From positions 145,035,950 through 145,099,949 of the forward strand of contig CP136063.1 in the NCBI GenBank assembly GCA_032622095.1: a stretch of 64,000 nucleotides of DNA. Direction: 5' to 3'. Shown piece after piece: positions 47,398 through 58,975 of the stretch. Positions within the stretch are counted from its first letter, which is position 1. Each line of letters begins with the position of its first letter. The translations under genes and the position numbers were made by a program. The DNA is from Siphonodentalium dalli. Lineage: Eukaryota; Mollusca; Scaphopoda; Gadilida; Siphonodentaliidae. A model generated the notes under the pieces. That model was given only the letters and a program-made list of their open reading frames with translations, ran no database searches and was not told the DNA's origin.

Positions 47398-48540
47398 ATT
47401 AGACTTACTCCGAGTTGGTCCTGATGTTGCAGAAATTAAAGAGACACAAAGTGACATTTACGACCAGTTGTGTTCAGAATATCCTAAAATTTTCGACACA
47501 GTTGGTAAACTGAAAGGAACTCTAGTGCATCTTCACAGTGATGAATCGGTGACACCGGTCGCTCAACAGCTAAGAAGAACTCCGTTTCATTTACGTGACC
47601 GTGTTGAAAATAAACTGAAACAACTCGAACAATTGGACATTATCGAAGCAGTCGAAGGTCCGACTCCGTGGGTAAATCCAGTCGTGATCGTACCTAAAGG
47701 TGAATCCGACGTCAGAATCTGTCTTGATATGAGGCAAGCTAACCAAGCGATTGTTCGTGAACGACACCCAATACCGACCGTCGATGAAGTGCTACAAAAT
47801 ATGAATGGAGCGACAATATTCAGCGAGCTGGACCTAGTTCTCGGTTACCACCAACTAGAGCTGGATGAAGAATCGAGAGATATAACAACCTTTGTAACGC
47901 ATGCAGGATTGCACCGTTACAAACGATTGCTCTTTGGAGTGAACTCCGCGCGAGCGAATTATTTCAATACAAAATCTCCAACGCGCTCAGTGGAATAAAT
48001 GGTGTGGAAAATATATCCGATAACATCGTAGTTCATGCTGCTGACAAAGCGATGCACGACGAAAGGCTTCGACAAGTGTTTCAACGATTGAAAAGCGTGG
48101 GCCTCACATTAAATCGTGCGAAATGTCAGTTCGGAATGAACAAAGTGAAATTCTTCGGATATCTGGTGTCTGAGAAAGGCATCGGTCCCACAGAGAAGCG
48201 TTTACAAGCGATGCTAAACACGCGACAACCGGAAAACATCAACGAGCTGAGAAGTTTTCTTGGTCTAGTCAACTACAGTGCGCGATTCATTCCAGAATTC
48301 GCGAGAATCAGTGAGCCGCTACGCAACCTAACGCCAAATGGTGTGCCGTTCGAATTCGGGGCTGATCATATGTGTGCGTTCAACAAGTTGAAAGAGTGTT
48401 TGAAAAAAGCGAACACACTAGCCCATTTCGACAAAAGTGCGCCGACTCAGATCATAGCAGATGGAAGTCCAACCGCGTTAGGCGCTAGCTGTGTTAGTAC
48501 AACAACAGAAAAGTGGTCCTGTTGTTGTCAGTTACGCTAG
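47350..48540 (+). pseudogene. retrotransposon reverse transcriptase, frameshifted
   Basis: RT motifs from PWVNPVVIVPKGESDVRICL to FSELDLVLGYHQ and RYKRLLFGVNSA lie in one frame. A shift near 47960 moves the rest (the catalytic-loop region and the thumb, FFGYLVSEKGIGP and LRSFLGLVNYSARFIPEF) to another frame. The conserved Asp pair of the catalytic loop reads ISDN, so the second Asp is Asn, a loss expected to abolish activity even without the shift. Confidence 0.9.
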
Positions 48541-49102
48541 TCTTGTTCTGTCATCAGTGGAACGTAGATATTCTCAAACCGAGCGCGAAGCGTTATCTCT
48601 GGTATATGCGTGTGAGAAATTCCACCCATATATCTACGGGAAGCCGTTCGAGCTCGTTACAGATCACAAAGCGCTCGAAGTAATATATGGTCCGAAATCG
48701 AAACCAAGTGCGCATATCGAGCGTTGGGTTCTCCGAATGCAGCCGTACGACTTCAAGGTGAAACACGTTCGATGTGTTGATAATATCGCAGATTCGCTGT
48801 CGAGACTAGTCACAGAACCTGCGAATGAAACCGTCGATAACGCTGATGAATATGTTCGATTCGTGACCGTAAATGCGACTCCGGCAACGTTCACGACGAA
48901 AGAAATCGAGAGAGAATCCGAATGTGATCCAGAACTCATCGAACTTAGGAATGCGAACACAACGGGCCGATTCGATAATTCGAAACCATATATGCCGATA
49001 GCCGGTGAGCTGTGCGTCATAGGACAGTTGGTGCTTCGTGGATCCCGTATCGTTATGCCAAAGAAACTCAGACCTTGGCTCTGGCGCATGAGGGACATTT
49101 AG
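48480..49102 (+). pseudogene. retrotransposon RNase H region
   Basis: SSVERRYSQTEREALSLVYA, FELVTDHKALEVIYG and VKHVRCVDNIADSLSRL are RNase H-type segments, in a frame different from the RT end (shift near 48485). It runs to a stop at 49102, after the frame has changed again for the integrase near 49070. Confidence 0.88.
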
Positions 49103-50280
49103 GAATCGTGGGCACCAAACAAGCACTACGCACAAAAGTATGGTGGCCTGGGATGGACAAAGCTGTAGAACGTTACTGTAAATGTTGCCATGGGTGCCAA
49201 ACTGTGGCGCGACCAGACCCGCCGGAACCGTTAAGGCCTACTCAACTACCACGTCAACCGTGGACTGAACTAGCTGTTGACTTGCTTGGACCTCTACATT
49301 CTGGACACAGTATACTAGTGGTTGTTGACTACTATAGTCGTTACTACGAGTATGACATCCTCACCACAACAACGGCGTCAACAGTAATTGACAGTCTAGA
49401 GGAAATATTTGCGAGACATGGACTACCGTTAGCTATCAAGTCGGACCATGGTCCACAATTCATTTCGTTGGAATTGAATGACTTTTGTACACGAAATGGT
49501 ATTAAACATTTACAGGTGACTGCGCGATACGCTGCCGCGAACGGAGAAGTCGAAAGACAAAATGCGTCACTCATGAAACGCATTCGAATAGCGCACGTCG
49601 AAGGGAGAAACTGGAAGATTGAACTAAGGACATATGTACAGAAGTACCGAAGTATACCGCATGCTGGGACAGGACGTTCACCAGCCGAGCTCTTGTTCAA
49701 CCGCAACGTGCGTAACAAAATTCCGACGCTAGAACTCGAAACGTATGATGGTGACAAACCGCAACCAGATTCATACGACGGTGACAAATCGCGACCGGAT
49801 TAAGAACTTTTCGACAAGGATTCAGAGTACAAAGGGCGAACCAAAATCTATGCTGACATGTCCAGGAACGCCAAGTATTCAGACATAGATCTAGGTGACC
49901 AGGTTCTCGTTCACCAAGAACCGACAAACAAACTATCGCCAAACTTCAACCCAGTTCCGAACCAGGTCATTTCCAAACAGGGTAACAGTTTCGTTGATCG
50001 AAATCCATCAGGTGTGACATATAGCCGAAACTCGAGAAACTTGAAAAGGTTTAACACTATGGGTGTATCCCCGTCAGACGATAACGACACTCCGGCGACT
50101 TCGCTCATGACTCCAACTGTGACTCTGCCCATTTCTGAGTCTATCACAGGAACGCCGAAAAATGACAATAGACCGCCAGATCATGCCGATACACCGCCAG
50201 ATCATGTCGATAGATGGCGAAGACATAATGTCAAACCGCCTGAGAGATTCCGGGACCTGGGAGATTCCGGGACTATGTAA
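49070..50280 (+). pseudogene. retrotransposon integrase, one in-frame stop
   Basis: The zinc-binding HHCC part (HEGHLG, CKCCHGCQ), the DDE core (AVDLLGPLHS, KSDHGPQFIS, NGEVERQNAS) and the C-terminal GDQVLVHQ/NKLSPNFNP module are all present. A TAA at 49801-49803 interrupts between core and C-terminal module, just after a short duplicated segment (SYDGDK twice). All three DDE residues are intact. Confidence 0.9.
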
Positions 50281-50304
50281 CATAAACTTTGAGAAAAGGG
50301 GTGA

Positions 50305-50496
50305 TGTCGTGTCGTAGCCCGTCACCGGCATGGTGTTTCATGTTTTAGTTGAACCGTGAACTTCCGGTTTAAGGAGTTTGTACATGGCAAGAAATATGCC
50401 TAGACTTTTATTGTTTCGTGCATGAATAAATATATGTTTACATCAATAGTCACCGATAAATTCCGAAGGCCCTAGGTGAATTAGAGGGATATAACA
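50305..50496 (+). repeat. 3' LTR, uninterrupted
   Basis: 192 bp, TG...CA ends, preceded by GAGAAAAGGGG and followed by the duplication GTGTT. It contains AATAAA. It serves as the empty-site reference for the insertion in the 5' LTR. Confidence 0.92.
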
Positions 50497-50501
50497 GTGT
50501 T

Positions 50502-50992
50502 AAATTGGAAATGTACGCATGGCGCTGAATTCATATGTTCACATGTAACAGACTGATGGGACTGTGAAATCATTCTATACATCAACGGAACTCGTGTGTT
50601 CTGTATATTTTAGAACTGAACTCCAGATGGTTCTTGTTAAAATTGGAATCAGCAAACAAGCTAGTAATCATATAGTGTTGCGGATATATGTTATCATTAT
50701 GTGGGCTAATTGTTTAAGATTCACTGCAATGATAGCATTATAAATTTATGACATGCGTGACCAATAGATATATTTATTATATGTAAATAATCGAGTGAAC
50801 AGTATATTCGAAACAGATGTGTTAATCTTGAAAATTTCAATAACAGATTCAAAGGCACCATTGTCGAAGTTCAGAATGTGATAAGGTACTCAGTGTGCCG
50901 CTTATTTTTATTAGAAATTGGGGGTATCTAATTATTCATCATTCTTTTTTTGTCAATCTGTGGTCCGCGTGACGATGCAACGGGCTAACCTA
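50502..50992. other. no gene; ends in repeat R1
   Basis: AT-rich spacer. From about 50958 it matches 60398-60435 (GGTCCGCGTGACGATGCAAC), the left flank of the foldback target. Confidence 0.6.
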
Positions 50993-50995
50993 TAT

Positions 50996-52870
50996 TAGTT
51001 AGGGAGCCCGCATATGTTCTATTTACACTTTTGCGTAAAACAGGTTTGACCCCCTAAAGTTGGTACCAATAATGGAACATTCTGAAAAACCGATTTCTTA
51101 AGTTGCGCATTCCTGGGGTTTAGGGGCCGCTAAACCCCAAAAAGTGCCAAAAATCACTTCTATTTTCACTTCCGCGTACATCGATGAATTTTGGTTTGAT
51201 GATACTACTAAGTGTACTGATTAAGAAAACACAACTTAAGAAATGGATTTTCCTGAGGTTTTCAGATAAGAAAGGGGGTCCCATGCTGAACCCCAAAACG
51301 TGATTTTTCACTTTTTTTTTACACTTTCGCGTACATCCATAATTTTTGGTCTCAAAGTACTTTGATATATACTAATCATAAAAACACAACTTAAGAAGCA
51401 ACTTTTCCTGGGGTTTTAAGATAAGAAGGGGGTCATCGCGTCACCCATCAAAACGTAAAAAATCACTTTTATTTACATGATTGCATTCGTCCAACGTGTG
51501 TCGTATGTGCGTACAGCCCTGGAACGTTGCACTATTACAACCAATACATCCCTAAATCGATACGATCAACTTAAGAAAAATATATATTCATGTCGTTTTT
51601 CTGATAAGAACGAGACTTGTTACCCCCCCCCCCCCCCCCCCCCCCCACAACCCGATCCATTTTCTAGAACTATAAGTGAGCCAGTTTTATGAAAACTAGC
51701 GGGAAAATCTAGTAAAATGTATACAAATGTATATATTTTCGTGAAGATAAGACATAATGACACTTTTTTGGGCCAAAATTGAAACTCACCATCCAAGATG
51801 GCCGCCAAAATGGCCGCCAAAATGACATTTTTTCACAAATATCTTCTAGATCAATTCATGCTGTTTGGAACTGGTTGAGTAATGCAACTTTATTTTGTGT
51901 TTTGTATACTAACTGATCATTGGAGCAATTAAATATGCAATTATTGGGGTCCTAACCCCTTCCGATCCCTCAAAAATTATATATTTACAGAACGCAGTAC
52001 AAAATTTTACAAAAAATCACAATTGGGATTCTAGTCATATTTCAACAAGAAATGAAAAGAACATTGTAATGTAAGTGAGGCATATCATTACCTATGAATA
52101 TTCCACATCTCTAGAACCATAAATCTTACCTTGGCTCAAAATGGCTGCGAAAATGGCCGCCAAAATATGGTAATGGTAAATATTGCCACAGGGTGTCCTG
52201 CAATCGCTTACAAGTTGTGGTTGATGTACACAATTGGCTAATCTGTTTTCTATATATTGCTTACTAACATGTCTGATGCACCATGGATCATTTTTAAAAT
52301 TGTCACCACTGACATCACCAGAAATATTGGATTTTTCTCTCACAAACTTGACATAAATATCGGCAAAAATTAACTTTTCAGGGTTCGACCATTTGTTCAA
52401 GTAAAATGTAACTATCTTTGGATTGAAAGGTGTTTATTGTTTTGGTCTATCTTAAATGTGTCACACTACGGTGTTTATAGACTAAATTGCTCAAGATGGC
52501 TTCCAAATTGGCAACCAAATTTATAAAAAGTTAAAAGTTAACATATCCCGAACATTATTCTCTGCGTTATCCGAAAAAGGTGGCAAATTGTGACTCACTT
52601 GGTTATTGTACGTGTTAGTTACAATGTAATTAATTGACAACTACGTTCTATTATGTTTGTCCCAGTTCCGTATGGGACATGACAAATTCATTTTAATGTT
52701 GCAGTATGGAATTTTGCGGAGAACCTCTTTTGTGATTCTGGCCATATTATTGAAAGGAAATGGGCAGAACTTTGAGACGGAACTGAGATGAACCATTATA
52801 TGTGGGTATTCTGGCCCATTATGATACAAATTTATCAACTGGATACAGGGTGGAAGCCAAGATGGCAGCC
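50996..52870 (+). repeat. foldback left arm
   Basis: Examples of inverse identity: TTGGTACCAATAATGGAACA (51060) with 57930-57950; GGTCCTAACCCCTTCCGATC (51949) with 55825-55845; TTTCCTTTCAATA-type sequence (inverse of 52750) with 55045. Contains a C run at about 51621-51643 that faces a G run at 57416-57429. Confidence 0.9.
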
Positions 52871-52875
52871 AGGGA

Positions 52876-54960
52876 GTTACGCTATGATCATAGATAGGAT
52901 AATAGGTATACAGGGAGTTATTGTATGGTCATGAATGATGTGTAGGTATATAGGGAGTGCCCTGTTGGTAACGGTGGGACGTATATTTATATATGTTGTA
53001 GATGTGTTATCATTGGTGGTGTATGGGGAGTAGATTTATTATCATGGATGGCGTGTATGAGTATGGCAAGTATGGAACTTATGAGTGGTCGTATGTGCGG
53101 ATATTGGTATATCTGGAAGGGCTCACCATTGGTGATGTGCATATGTATACCTGGATTGACTATATGGTCATGTGTATGGCGAATATATATACATGTAGTG
53201 GCTGCATGGTCCATTGTGAGGTGAATATGTATACAATGAGTGACTATGATCGTAAATGTAGTGAATATGTATACATAGAGTGAATATATGGTCATGTGTC
53301 GGGTGTAGGTGTATACCTGGTGTTCATGCATGGTGACTCGTGGCTGTATCGTCATTTGTGGTATGTACGGGTATAACCAAGTATGGTTGTATGATCAGGT
53401 GTACTAGTACATGTACGTGTATAAAGTGGGTGACTATGTTGTCATTTGTGTGGTGTTTATGTACATATGGAGTGACTGGGGTAATGGGTGGGTTGTACAT
53501 GTGTACATTGGGCGGCTATCGCTTTCCACAATAACTCAAGGATATGTTAATCAATAGAGAGGTTATGTCATATCGTGGAAAGCGATATCCACCCATTATC
53601 ACACAGTCATTACATATATACATAAACACCACAGACATAACAATATAGTGACCAACTGTATACATGTACACCTGACCCATGACCACGGATGACCATACAG
53701 CCACGCGTCACAATGCAGGCACACCGGGTATACTCCTAAACATGACCCATAACCATATAGTCACTCCTTGTATACCCATTCATCTCACCATTGGCCATAA
53801 GGTCATCCCATGTATACCTATTCTCCAAACGCATGGTCAAATAGACAATCAATATATACATCAACACCACAACAATGACCATAAAGTCACTCCGGTATAC
53901 ATATGCACATCACTAATGGCCATATAGCCACTCGCTTCATACACATACCCTCACCCATGTTACCTGGTATACTCCTTCACCTGACCTATGGCCATATAGT
54001 CACCCTGTGTGTACCTATTCAAAACATTCATACACGATCATGGTCAATCCTTGTATACATATTCACATCAACATTGGCCATGTCGATACCTGTATCCCTA
54101 TTTGTCACACCATAGCCGAATAGCCACTCAAGATATACTAATACACCCCAGCCATGTCAGTATAGTCACTACATGTATGCGTATGCACCTCATCCATGGC
54201 CATATAACCACTCGCTATATACACATATCCCTCGCCCATGACAAGAAAGCAACACGTGTGTGTACTGGTATAACCTACATATGACGATACCGACACGAGT
54301 CACCAAACAGGAACACCAGATACATGTATGCTCATACGCCTGTCACCCCCTATATAGATGTTCATTACATTTATGGTCATACAGTCACTACTTGTATACC
54401 TGCATGTACTCATCTCACCTTTAACCATGCGGTCACTACCTGTATTCCTATTCGACACACATAGTCATATAACCACTCGATATACATATGCAGCCCACCC
54501 TAGACCATAGATTCACTCCAGGTATACATGTAAACCTCACTAATGGCCATTCAGCCCTTCCAGATATACAAAAAACCCGCACATACGACCACTCAAACAA
54601 TCCATACTTGCATATACACCTCACACATGACAATTCAGCAATTCACTGTATAACCATACACGCCATCCATGATAATACAGCTAAGCCCTATACACCCACC
54701 AATGATAATACATCCACGAGATATATAAATATACATCCCACCCGTTACCACAAGGACACTCCCTATGTACCCACACGCTCGATAATGTCCACCCAGCTTA
54801 CTCCAGGTATTCATATTCAATCATGACCGTACAGTCATTCCATGTATACCTATACACATTACCCGTAACCATAAAATCACTACCTATTTATCCACACACC
54901 CCATCCATGATCATACAGACAATGCATGTACATCCCACCATGACCACACTGTATCCTGTT
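52876..54960. repeat. foldback centre: two facing minisatellite arrays
   Basis: Up to about 53510 the strand reads repeats of GTGACTATATGGTCATG-type and GTATGTATAC-type boxes, 45-60 bp apart. From about 53590 to 54960 the same boxes run inverted (CATGACCATATAGTCAC, GTATACATATTCACATC). The hinge is TATCGCTTTCCAC (53517-53529) and its exact inverse (53575-53587) around a 45-base loop. The right array is about twice as long as the left. Confidence 0.88.
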
Positions 54961-55009
54961 GACATTTTTTTTATCATACTGGACCAGAATAGCCAAAGAT
55001 TATGGTCCA

Positions 55010-58000
55010 TCTGAGTTCTGTCTCAAAGTTCTGCCCATTTCCTTTCAATAAATATGGCCAAAATCACAAAAGAGGTTCTTGGCAAAATTACATACTTTAA
55101 AATGAATTTGTCATGCCCCATACGGAATGGGACAACTGGTAATAGAACATGTAGTTGTCAGTTAATTAACGAACACGTATAATAACCAAGTGAGTCACAA
55201 TTTGCTACCTTTTCGGATAATGCAGAGAATGTTCGGGATATATGTAAAAAAAATTGCATTTTACAAATTTGGTTGCCATTTTGGAAGCCTTCTTGAACAA
55301 TTTGGTCTATAAACACCGTAGTGTGACACATTTAAAATAGACCAAAACAATAAACACCTTTCAATCCAAAGATAGTTATATTTTACCTGAAAAAATGGTC
55401 CAAACCTGAAAACTGAATTTTTGCCAATATTTATGTCAAGTTTTTTAAGAGAAAATCCAATATTTTTGACGATGTCAGTGGTGAAAATAGTAACAATTAA
55501 CCATGGTGCATCAGACATGTTAGTATTCAATGTGTAGAATGCAGAATAGCCAATTTTATACATCAACACAACTTGTAAGCGATTGCAGGACACGCTGGTT
55601 TATTATTTACCATTTTCCATATTTTGGTGGCCATATTGGCAGCCATTTTGAGCCAAAGTAAGAATTTTGGTTCCAGTGATGTGGAATATTCATAGGTAAT
55701 GATATGCCTCACTTACATTACAAAGTTCTGTTCATTTCTTGTTGAAATATGACTAGAATCCCAATTGTGATTTTTTGTGAAATTTTATACCGCATTCTGT
55801 ACAATCGATGTTTTGAGGGATCGGAAGGGGTTAGGACCCCAATAATTGCATATTTAATTGCTCCAATGATCAGTTAATATACAAAACACAAAATAAAGTT
55901 GCATTATTCAACCAGTTCCAAACAGCATGAATTGATCTAGAAGATATTTGTGAAAAAAGTCATATTGTCAACTTCCGGCGGCCATTTTGGTGGCCATCTT
56001 GGATGGTGAGTTTCAATTTTGGCCCAAAAAAGTGTTATTATGTCTTAGCTTCACGAAAATATATACATTTGTATACATTTTACTAGATTTTCCCGCTATA
56101 ATTTGTATAGGTTATAACCCCCTTGGGTGTTTGTACAAGGAATATAGACCAAAGCTGCGAAGCAGCTGCGGTCTGTATTCCTTGTACAGACACCCAAGGG
56201 GGTTATGACATATTTATAAAACGGTTCACACCCCAAGGCAAACACAATTGAGTCACATTATATTCGATGATTACCTAAACAAAAGTCAATTGAATGGATT
56301 GTGGTGCTCGCTACTCCTGTTGAATAATCAGTCAAATGTCCGTTGACAATCGGCTCACTTGCATGCGTCTGCATTATATATCAGCGATTCAGCATTGATC
56401 AGCATTGTGTCCGAATTTGAGAACGCTTTATACTGATAACGTGTTTCTTGATGAAAAATATTATTCCTTGTGACAATAAACTGTTTCAGCTGTCTATGTT
56501 ATTTTCCACCTTGTTGCCATAATGGAATTATCGTTCAGAACACAGGAGACAATGTGCCGGTTGTGTTCGGACTCGGAAGTGAAACTATTCCACATTGCAT
56601 AAAGTTTGTGTGATGAAATATCACCGGAATTCATAACAAAAGACGTAAGCAAACCTGTGTATAGTGTCTTTATTTTCCGCGCACATGCATGTATATGTGA
56701 ACAGTTTGTGAAATTTTCGCAATGTAACATTCAAAAGATCATTAAGTGATTATTGTGGATTATACATTCGAAACAGGTTTGGATCTAGTTCAGTTTACTT
56801 CCAATCACCCGCCCCTCCCGACAATCCATAACATATTCAACCGAAAGTGTTGGGCCCCCACCCATGTAGTCCACCCTATACCGGTATGTCCGCTAATAAT
56901 GGAATGATCCGTATCTTCCCGAGTGACTGGTGCGATCATTATCATGCCGCATTGTTAGAATTTCACACCTATCGCTCCGATCTCCTTTCAGCTTACTATC
57001 CAATTAATATCAATTTATGTCCACGATTGCTATAGCGTCCAGTTCTGGAACTTCTTGCTACTTAAACTCTCTCGATGCCCTAGCTAAATATTTCTATCTG
57101 TCTCCCTACATCTTTCTCTCTATATATATATCTCATTCTCTCCCCCACTCTCTCCACCACTGTCCTCAGTCACCCCTCATGCTATTTGCTCTCATCTCGT
57201 TGATCTTGATGTATTATATTGTATATACCGAGGCTCTCCCATTGTGGAGGTTGAACAATAAACATTCTGTATTTTGGCCCCGTTGAAATATAGATTCATA
57301 CAAGAAATATTGTTCATGAATTGGAGCAATTTGATTGGCCGAGGGGTGTGAACCGGTTTATAATCATAAAACTTGCTCACTTATAGTTCTAGAAAATGGA
57401 TCGGGTTGTGTGGGTGGGGGGGGGGGGGGTGACAAGTCTCGTTCTTATCAGAAGAAAACGACATGAATATATATTTCTTAAGTTGATCGTATCGATTTAG
57501 GGATGTATTGGTTGTAATAGTGCAACGTTCCAGTGGTGTACGCACATACACACACGTTGGACGAATGCAATCATGTGAATAAAAGTGATTTTTTACGTTT
57601 TGAGGCGTGACCCGATGACTCCCTTCTTATCTTAAAACCACAGGAAAAGTTGCTTCTTAAGTTGTGTTTTTATAATTAGTATATATCAAAGTACTTTGAG
57701 ACCCAAAATTATGGATGTACGCGAAAGTGTAAAAAAAAGTGAAAAATCACGTTTTGGGGTTCAGCATGGGACCCCCTTTCTTATCTGAAAACCCCAGGAA
57801 AATCCCTTTCTTAAGTTGTGTTTTCTTAATCAGTACACTTAGGAGTATCATCAAACCAAAATTCATCGATGTACGCGGAAGTGTAAATAGAAGTGACGCG
57901 CAACTTAAGAAATCGGTTTTTCAGAATGTTCCATTATTGGTACCAACTTTAGGGGGTCAAACCTTTTGTACGCAAAAGTGTAAATAGAACATATGCCGGC

Positions 58001-58010
58001 TCCCCAACTA
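55010..58010 (-). repeat. foldback right arm
   Basis: Inverse of 50996-52870, with the insertion at 56103-57358. Without the insert it is slightly shorter than the left arm. Confidence 0.88.
56103..57358. mobile_element. insert in the foldback right arm, with a strong palindrome
   Basis: Absent from the left arm. TATAAT flanks both sides (56097-56102, 57359-57364), a candidate 6-bp duplication. Near its left end lies a palindrome with ~42-bp arms (56107-56211; GGTTATAACCCCCTTGGGTG inverted at the far arm). Beyond it, ATAAAACGGTTCACACCCC is matched in inverse by GGGGTGTGAACCGGTTTAT at the right end. No coding frame recognised. Confidence 0.65.
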
Positions 58011-58240
58011 TATGGGTGTTGTTGTTCTTGGGAATATTCGGGATGAAGGATGGAACGCGTTTTAGGGGAAATATTCTTTAAGTCGTTTGACCGGAGGAAA
58101 TTAGAGTTAAAGTACTTTCCCCTAGCGGTGAAAGACGAATCGCCGAATGTGGCGCTTCTCGATGGCGAGAGGTTTATGGTCATATGCGTTGATTCCGTCT
58201 TCGGGTGTGGACCGCCTAATTTTTTACGGTATATGAGGCG
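58011..58240 (+). repeat. dispersed repeat R1, copy 2 (right flank of the foldback)
   Basis: 58014-58070 matches 60437-60500 (GGGTGTTGTTGTTCTT, GAATATTCGGGATGAAGGAT). 58064-58222 matches 42762-42921. A 64-codon frame from ATG 58050 covers the shared block; unrecognised. Confidence 0.85.
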
Positions 58241-58247
58241 TTAATAC

Positions 58248-58293
<46 letters not shown>

Positions 58294-58298
58294 GTATA
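58241..58298. repeat. (TA)n microsatellite
   Basis: About 20 TA units between symmetric TACGTATA ends; the tract can fold on itself. Confidence 0.95.
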
Positions 58299-58975
58299 TA
58301 TCACATTGCAATTAATCAGATAGTTCTTCATGAATCAAATCGATACATGTCTTTGTATGGGACATGTTGAAATACATGTCATGTATTAGCTTATTTGCTG
58401 ACACCGATTTAGAGAAAATGTATGGACTGGTTTGTGTGCATGAAATAATGTTGCCAGTGATAAGCCGACACTGAGGTACGGTACCGATCGACAGATCTGG
58501 TAGAGATCGGACGGTATAAGTTGTTACTTGGCATTGGTTTGGTGTCACAGGTTTCCATAGGTGTTTTATCCTACGGGTTTTTATCTATGTTTTTTCCTGG
58601 CCGGCCACGTACCGTAGTAACATTAATTATGGTTCATGTTGTCTTTTATTGGGAAATCCATGATGATTGTATAATATGATTGTATATATATATATTGGAA
58701 ATATTATGTTTCATAACTCAGTATTACATGTAGAGTAATATATTGTAGTGTCTTAAGACTCGAATAGTCTTTCTAAAGTAGATCCGACTGGCCGTATGCA
58801 ACATAAATTATCATATAGCATCAGTTGTATGTTGAAGTGCAGAGTATCCACTGCATCTACAGTGTATCTTGTTATCTGCATGGTGTGTAATTGGAATACG
58901 AATTACCATTGGATTTACTTGTGGATATATGGAAATTTGAGATTAGTAAATTTTTCCAGATGAAACCTAGTAACC
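58299..58975. other. no gene seen
   Basis: AT-rich spacer between the (TA)n tract and the tandem field that follows. Confidence 0.5.

Larger units (their letters stand above)
43991..50496 (+). mobile_element. Ty3/gypsy-type LTR retrotransposon, decayed
   Basis: 5-bp target duplication GTGTT (43986-43990, 50497-50501). LTRs of about 190 bp start TGTCGTGTCG and end ATATAACA. A primer-binding region with TGG follows the 5' LTR at 46117, and a purine tract GAGAAAAGGGG lies before the 3' LTR. Domain order gag, zinc knuckles, protease, RT, RNase H, integrase is that of Ty3/gypsy. The frame is broken in several places (see the parts), so it cannot make its proteins. The LTRs differ by about seven substitutions and one 3-base indel by eye, so it is not very old. 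The 5' LTR is split by the element at 44122-46055. Confidence 0.92.
50996..58010. mobile_element. giant inverted-repeat (foldback-like) element, 7.0 kb
   Basis: Outer ends TAGTTAGGGAGCC and, inverted, TAGTTGGGGAGCC. Target TAT is duplicated (50993-50995, 58011-58013). The intact target CTAACCTATATGGGTG stands at 60425-60440. The left arm (to about 52870) and right arm (from about 55010) are near-perfect inverse copies for roughly 1.8 kb, apart from a 1.26-kb insert in the right arm. The centre is two tandem arrays facing each other. I find no frame of any size that could be a transposase, so it is non-autonomous or uses an unknown mechanism. Confidence 0.88.

Noticed and set aside
51477-51820. 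Frames with poly-Pro or poly-Gly
   Set aside because: Caused by the C/G homopolymer at 51621; no other coding sign.
53002-54826. Several open frames of 60-110 codons in the foldback centre
   Set aside because: They arise from minisatellite units whose length keeps frames open. They appear on both strands and consist of repeated short H/T/I- or Y/M-rich words with no domain.
50996-58010. Polinton/Maverick as an explanation for the long inverted repeats
   Set aside because: No polymerase B, integrase, ATPase or capsid frame; the duplication is TAT, not 6 bp; and the arms occupy most of the element.
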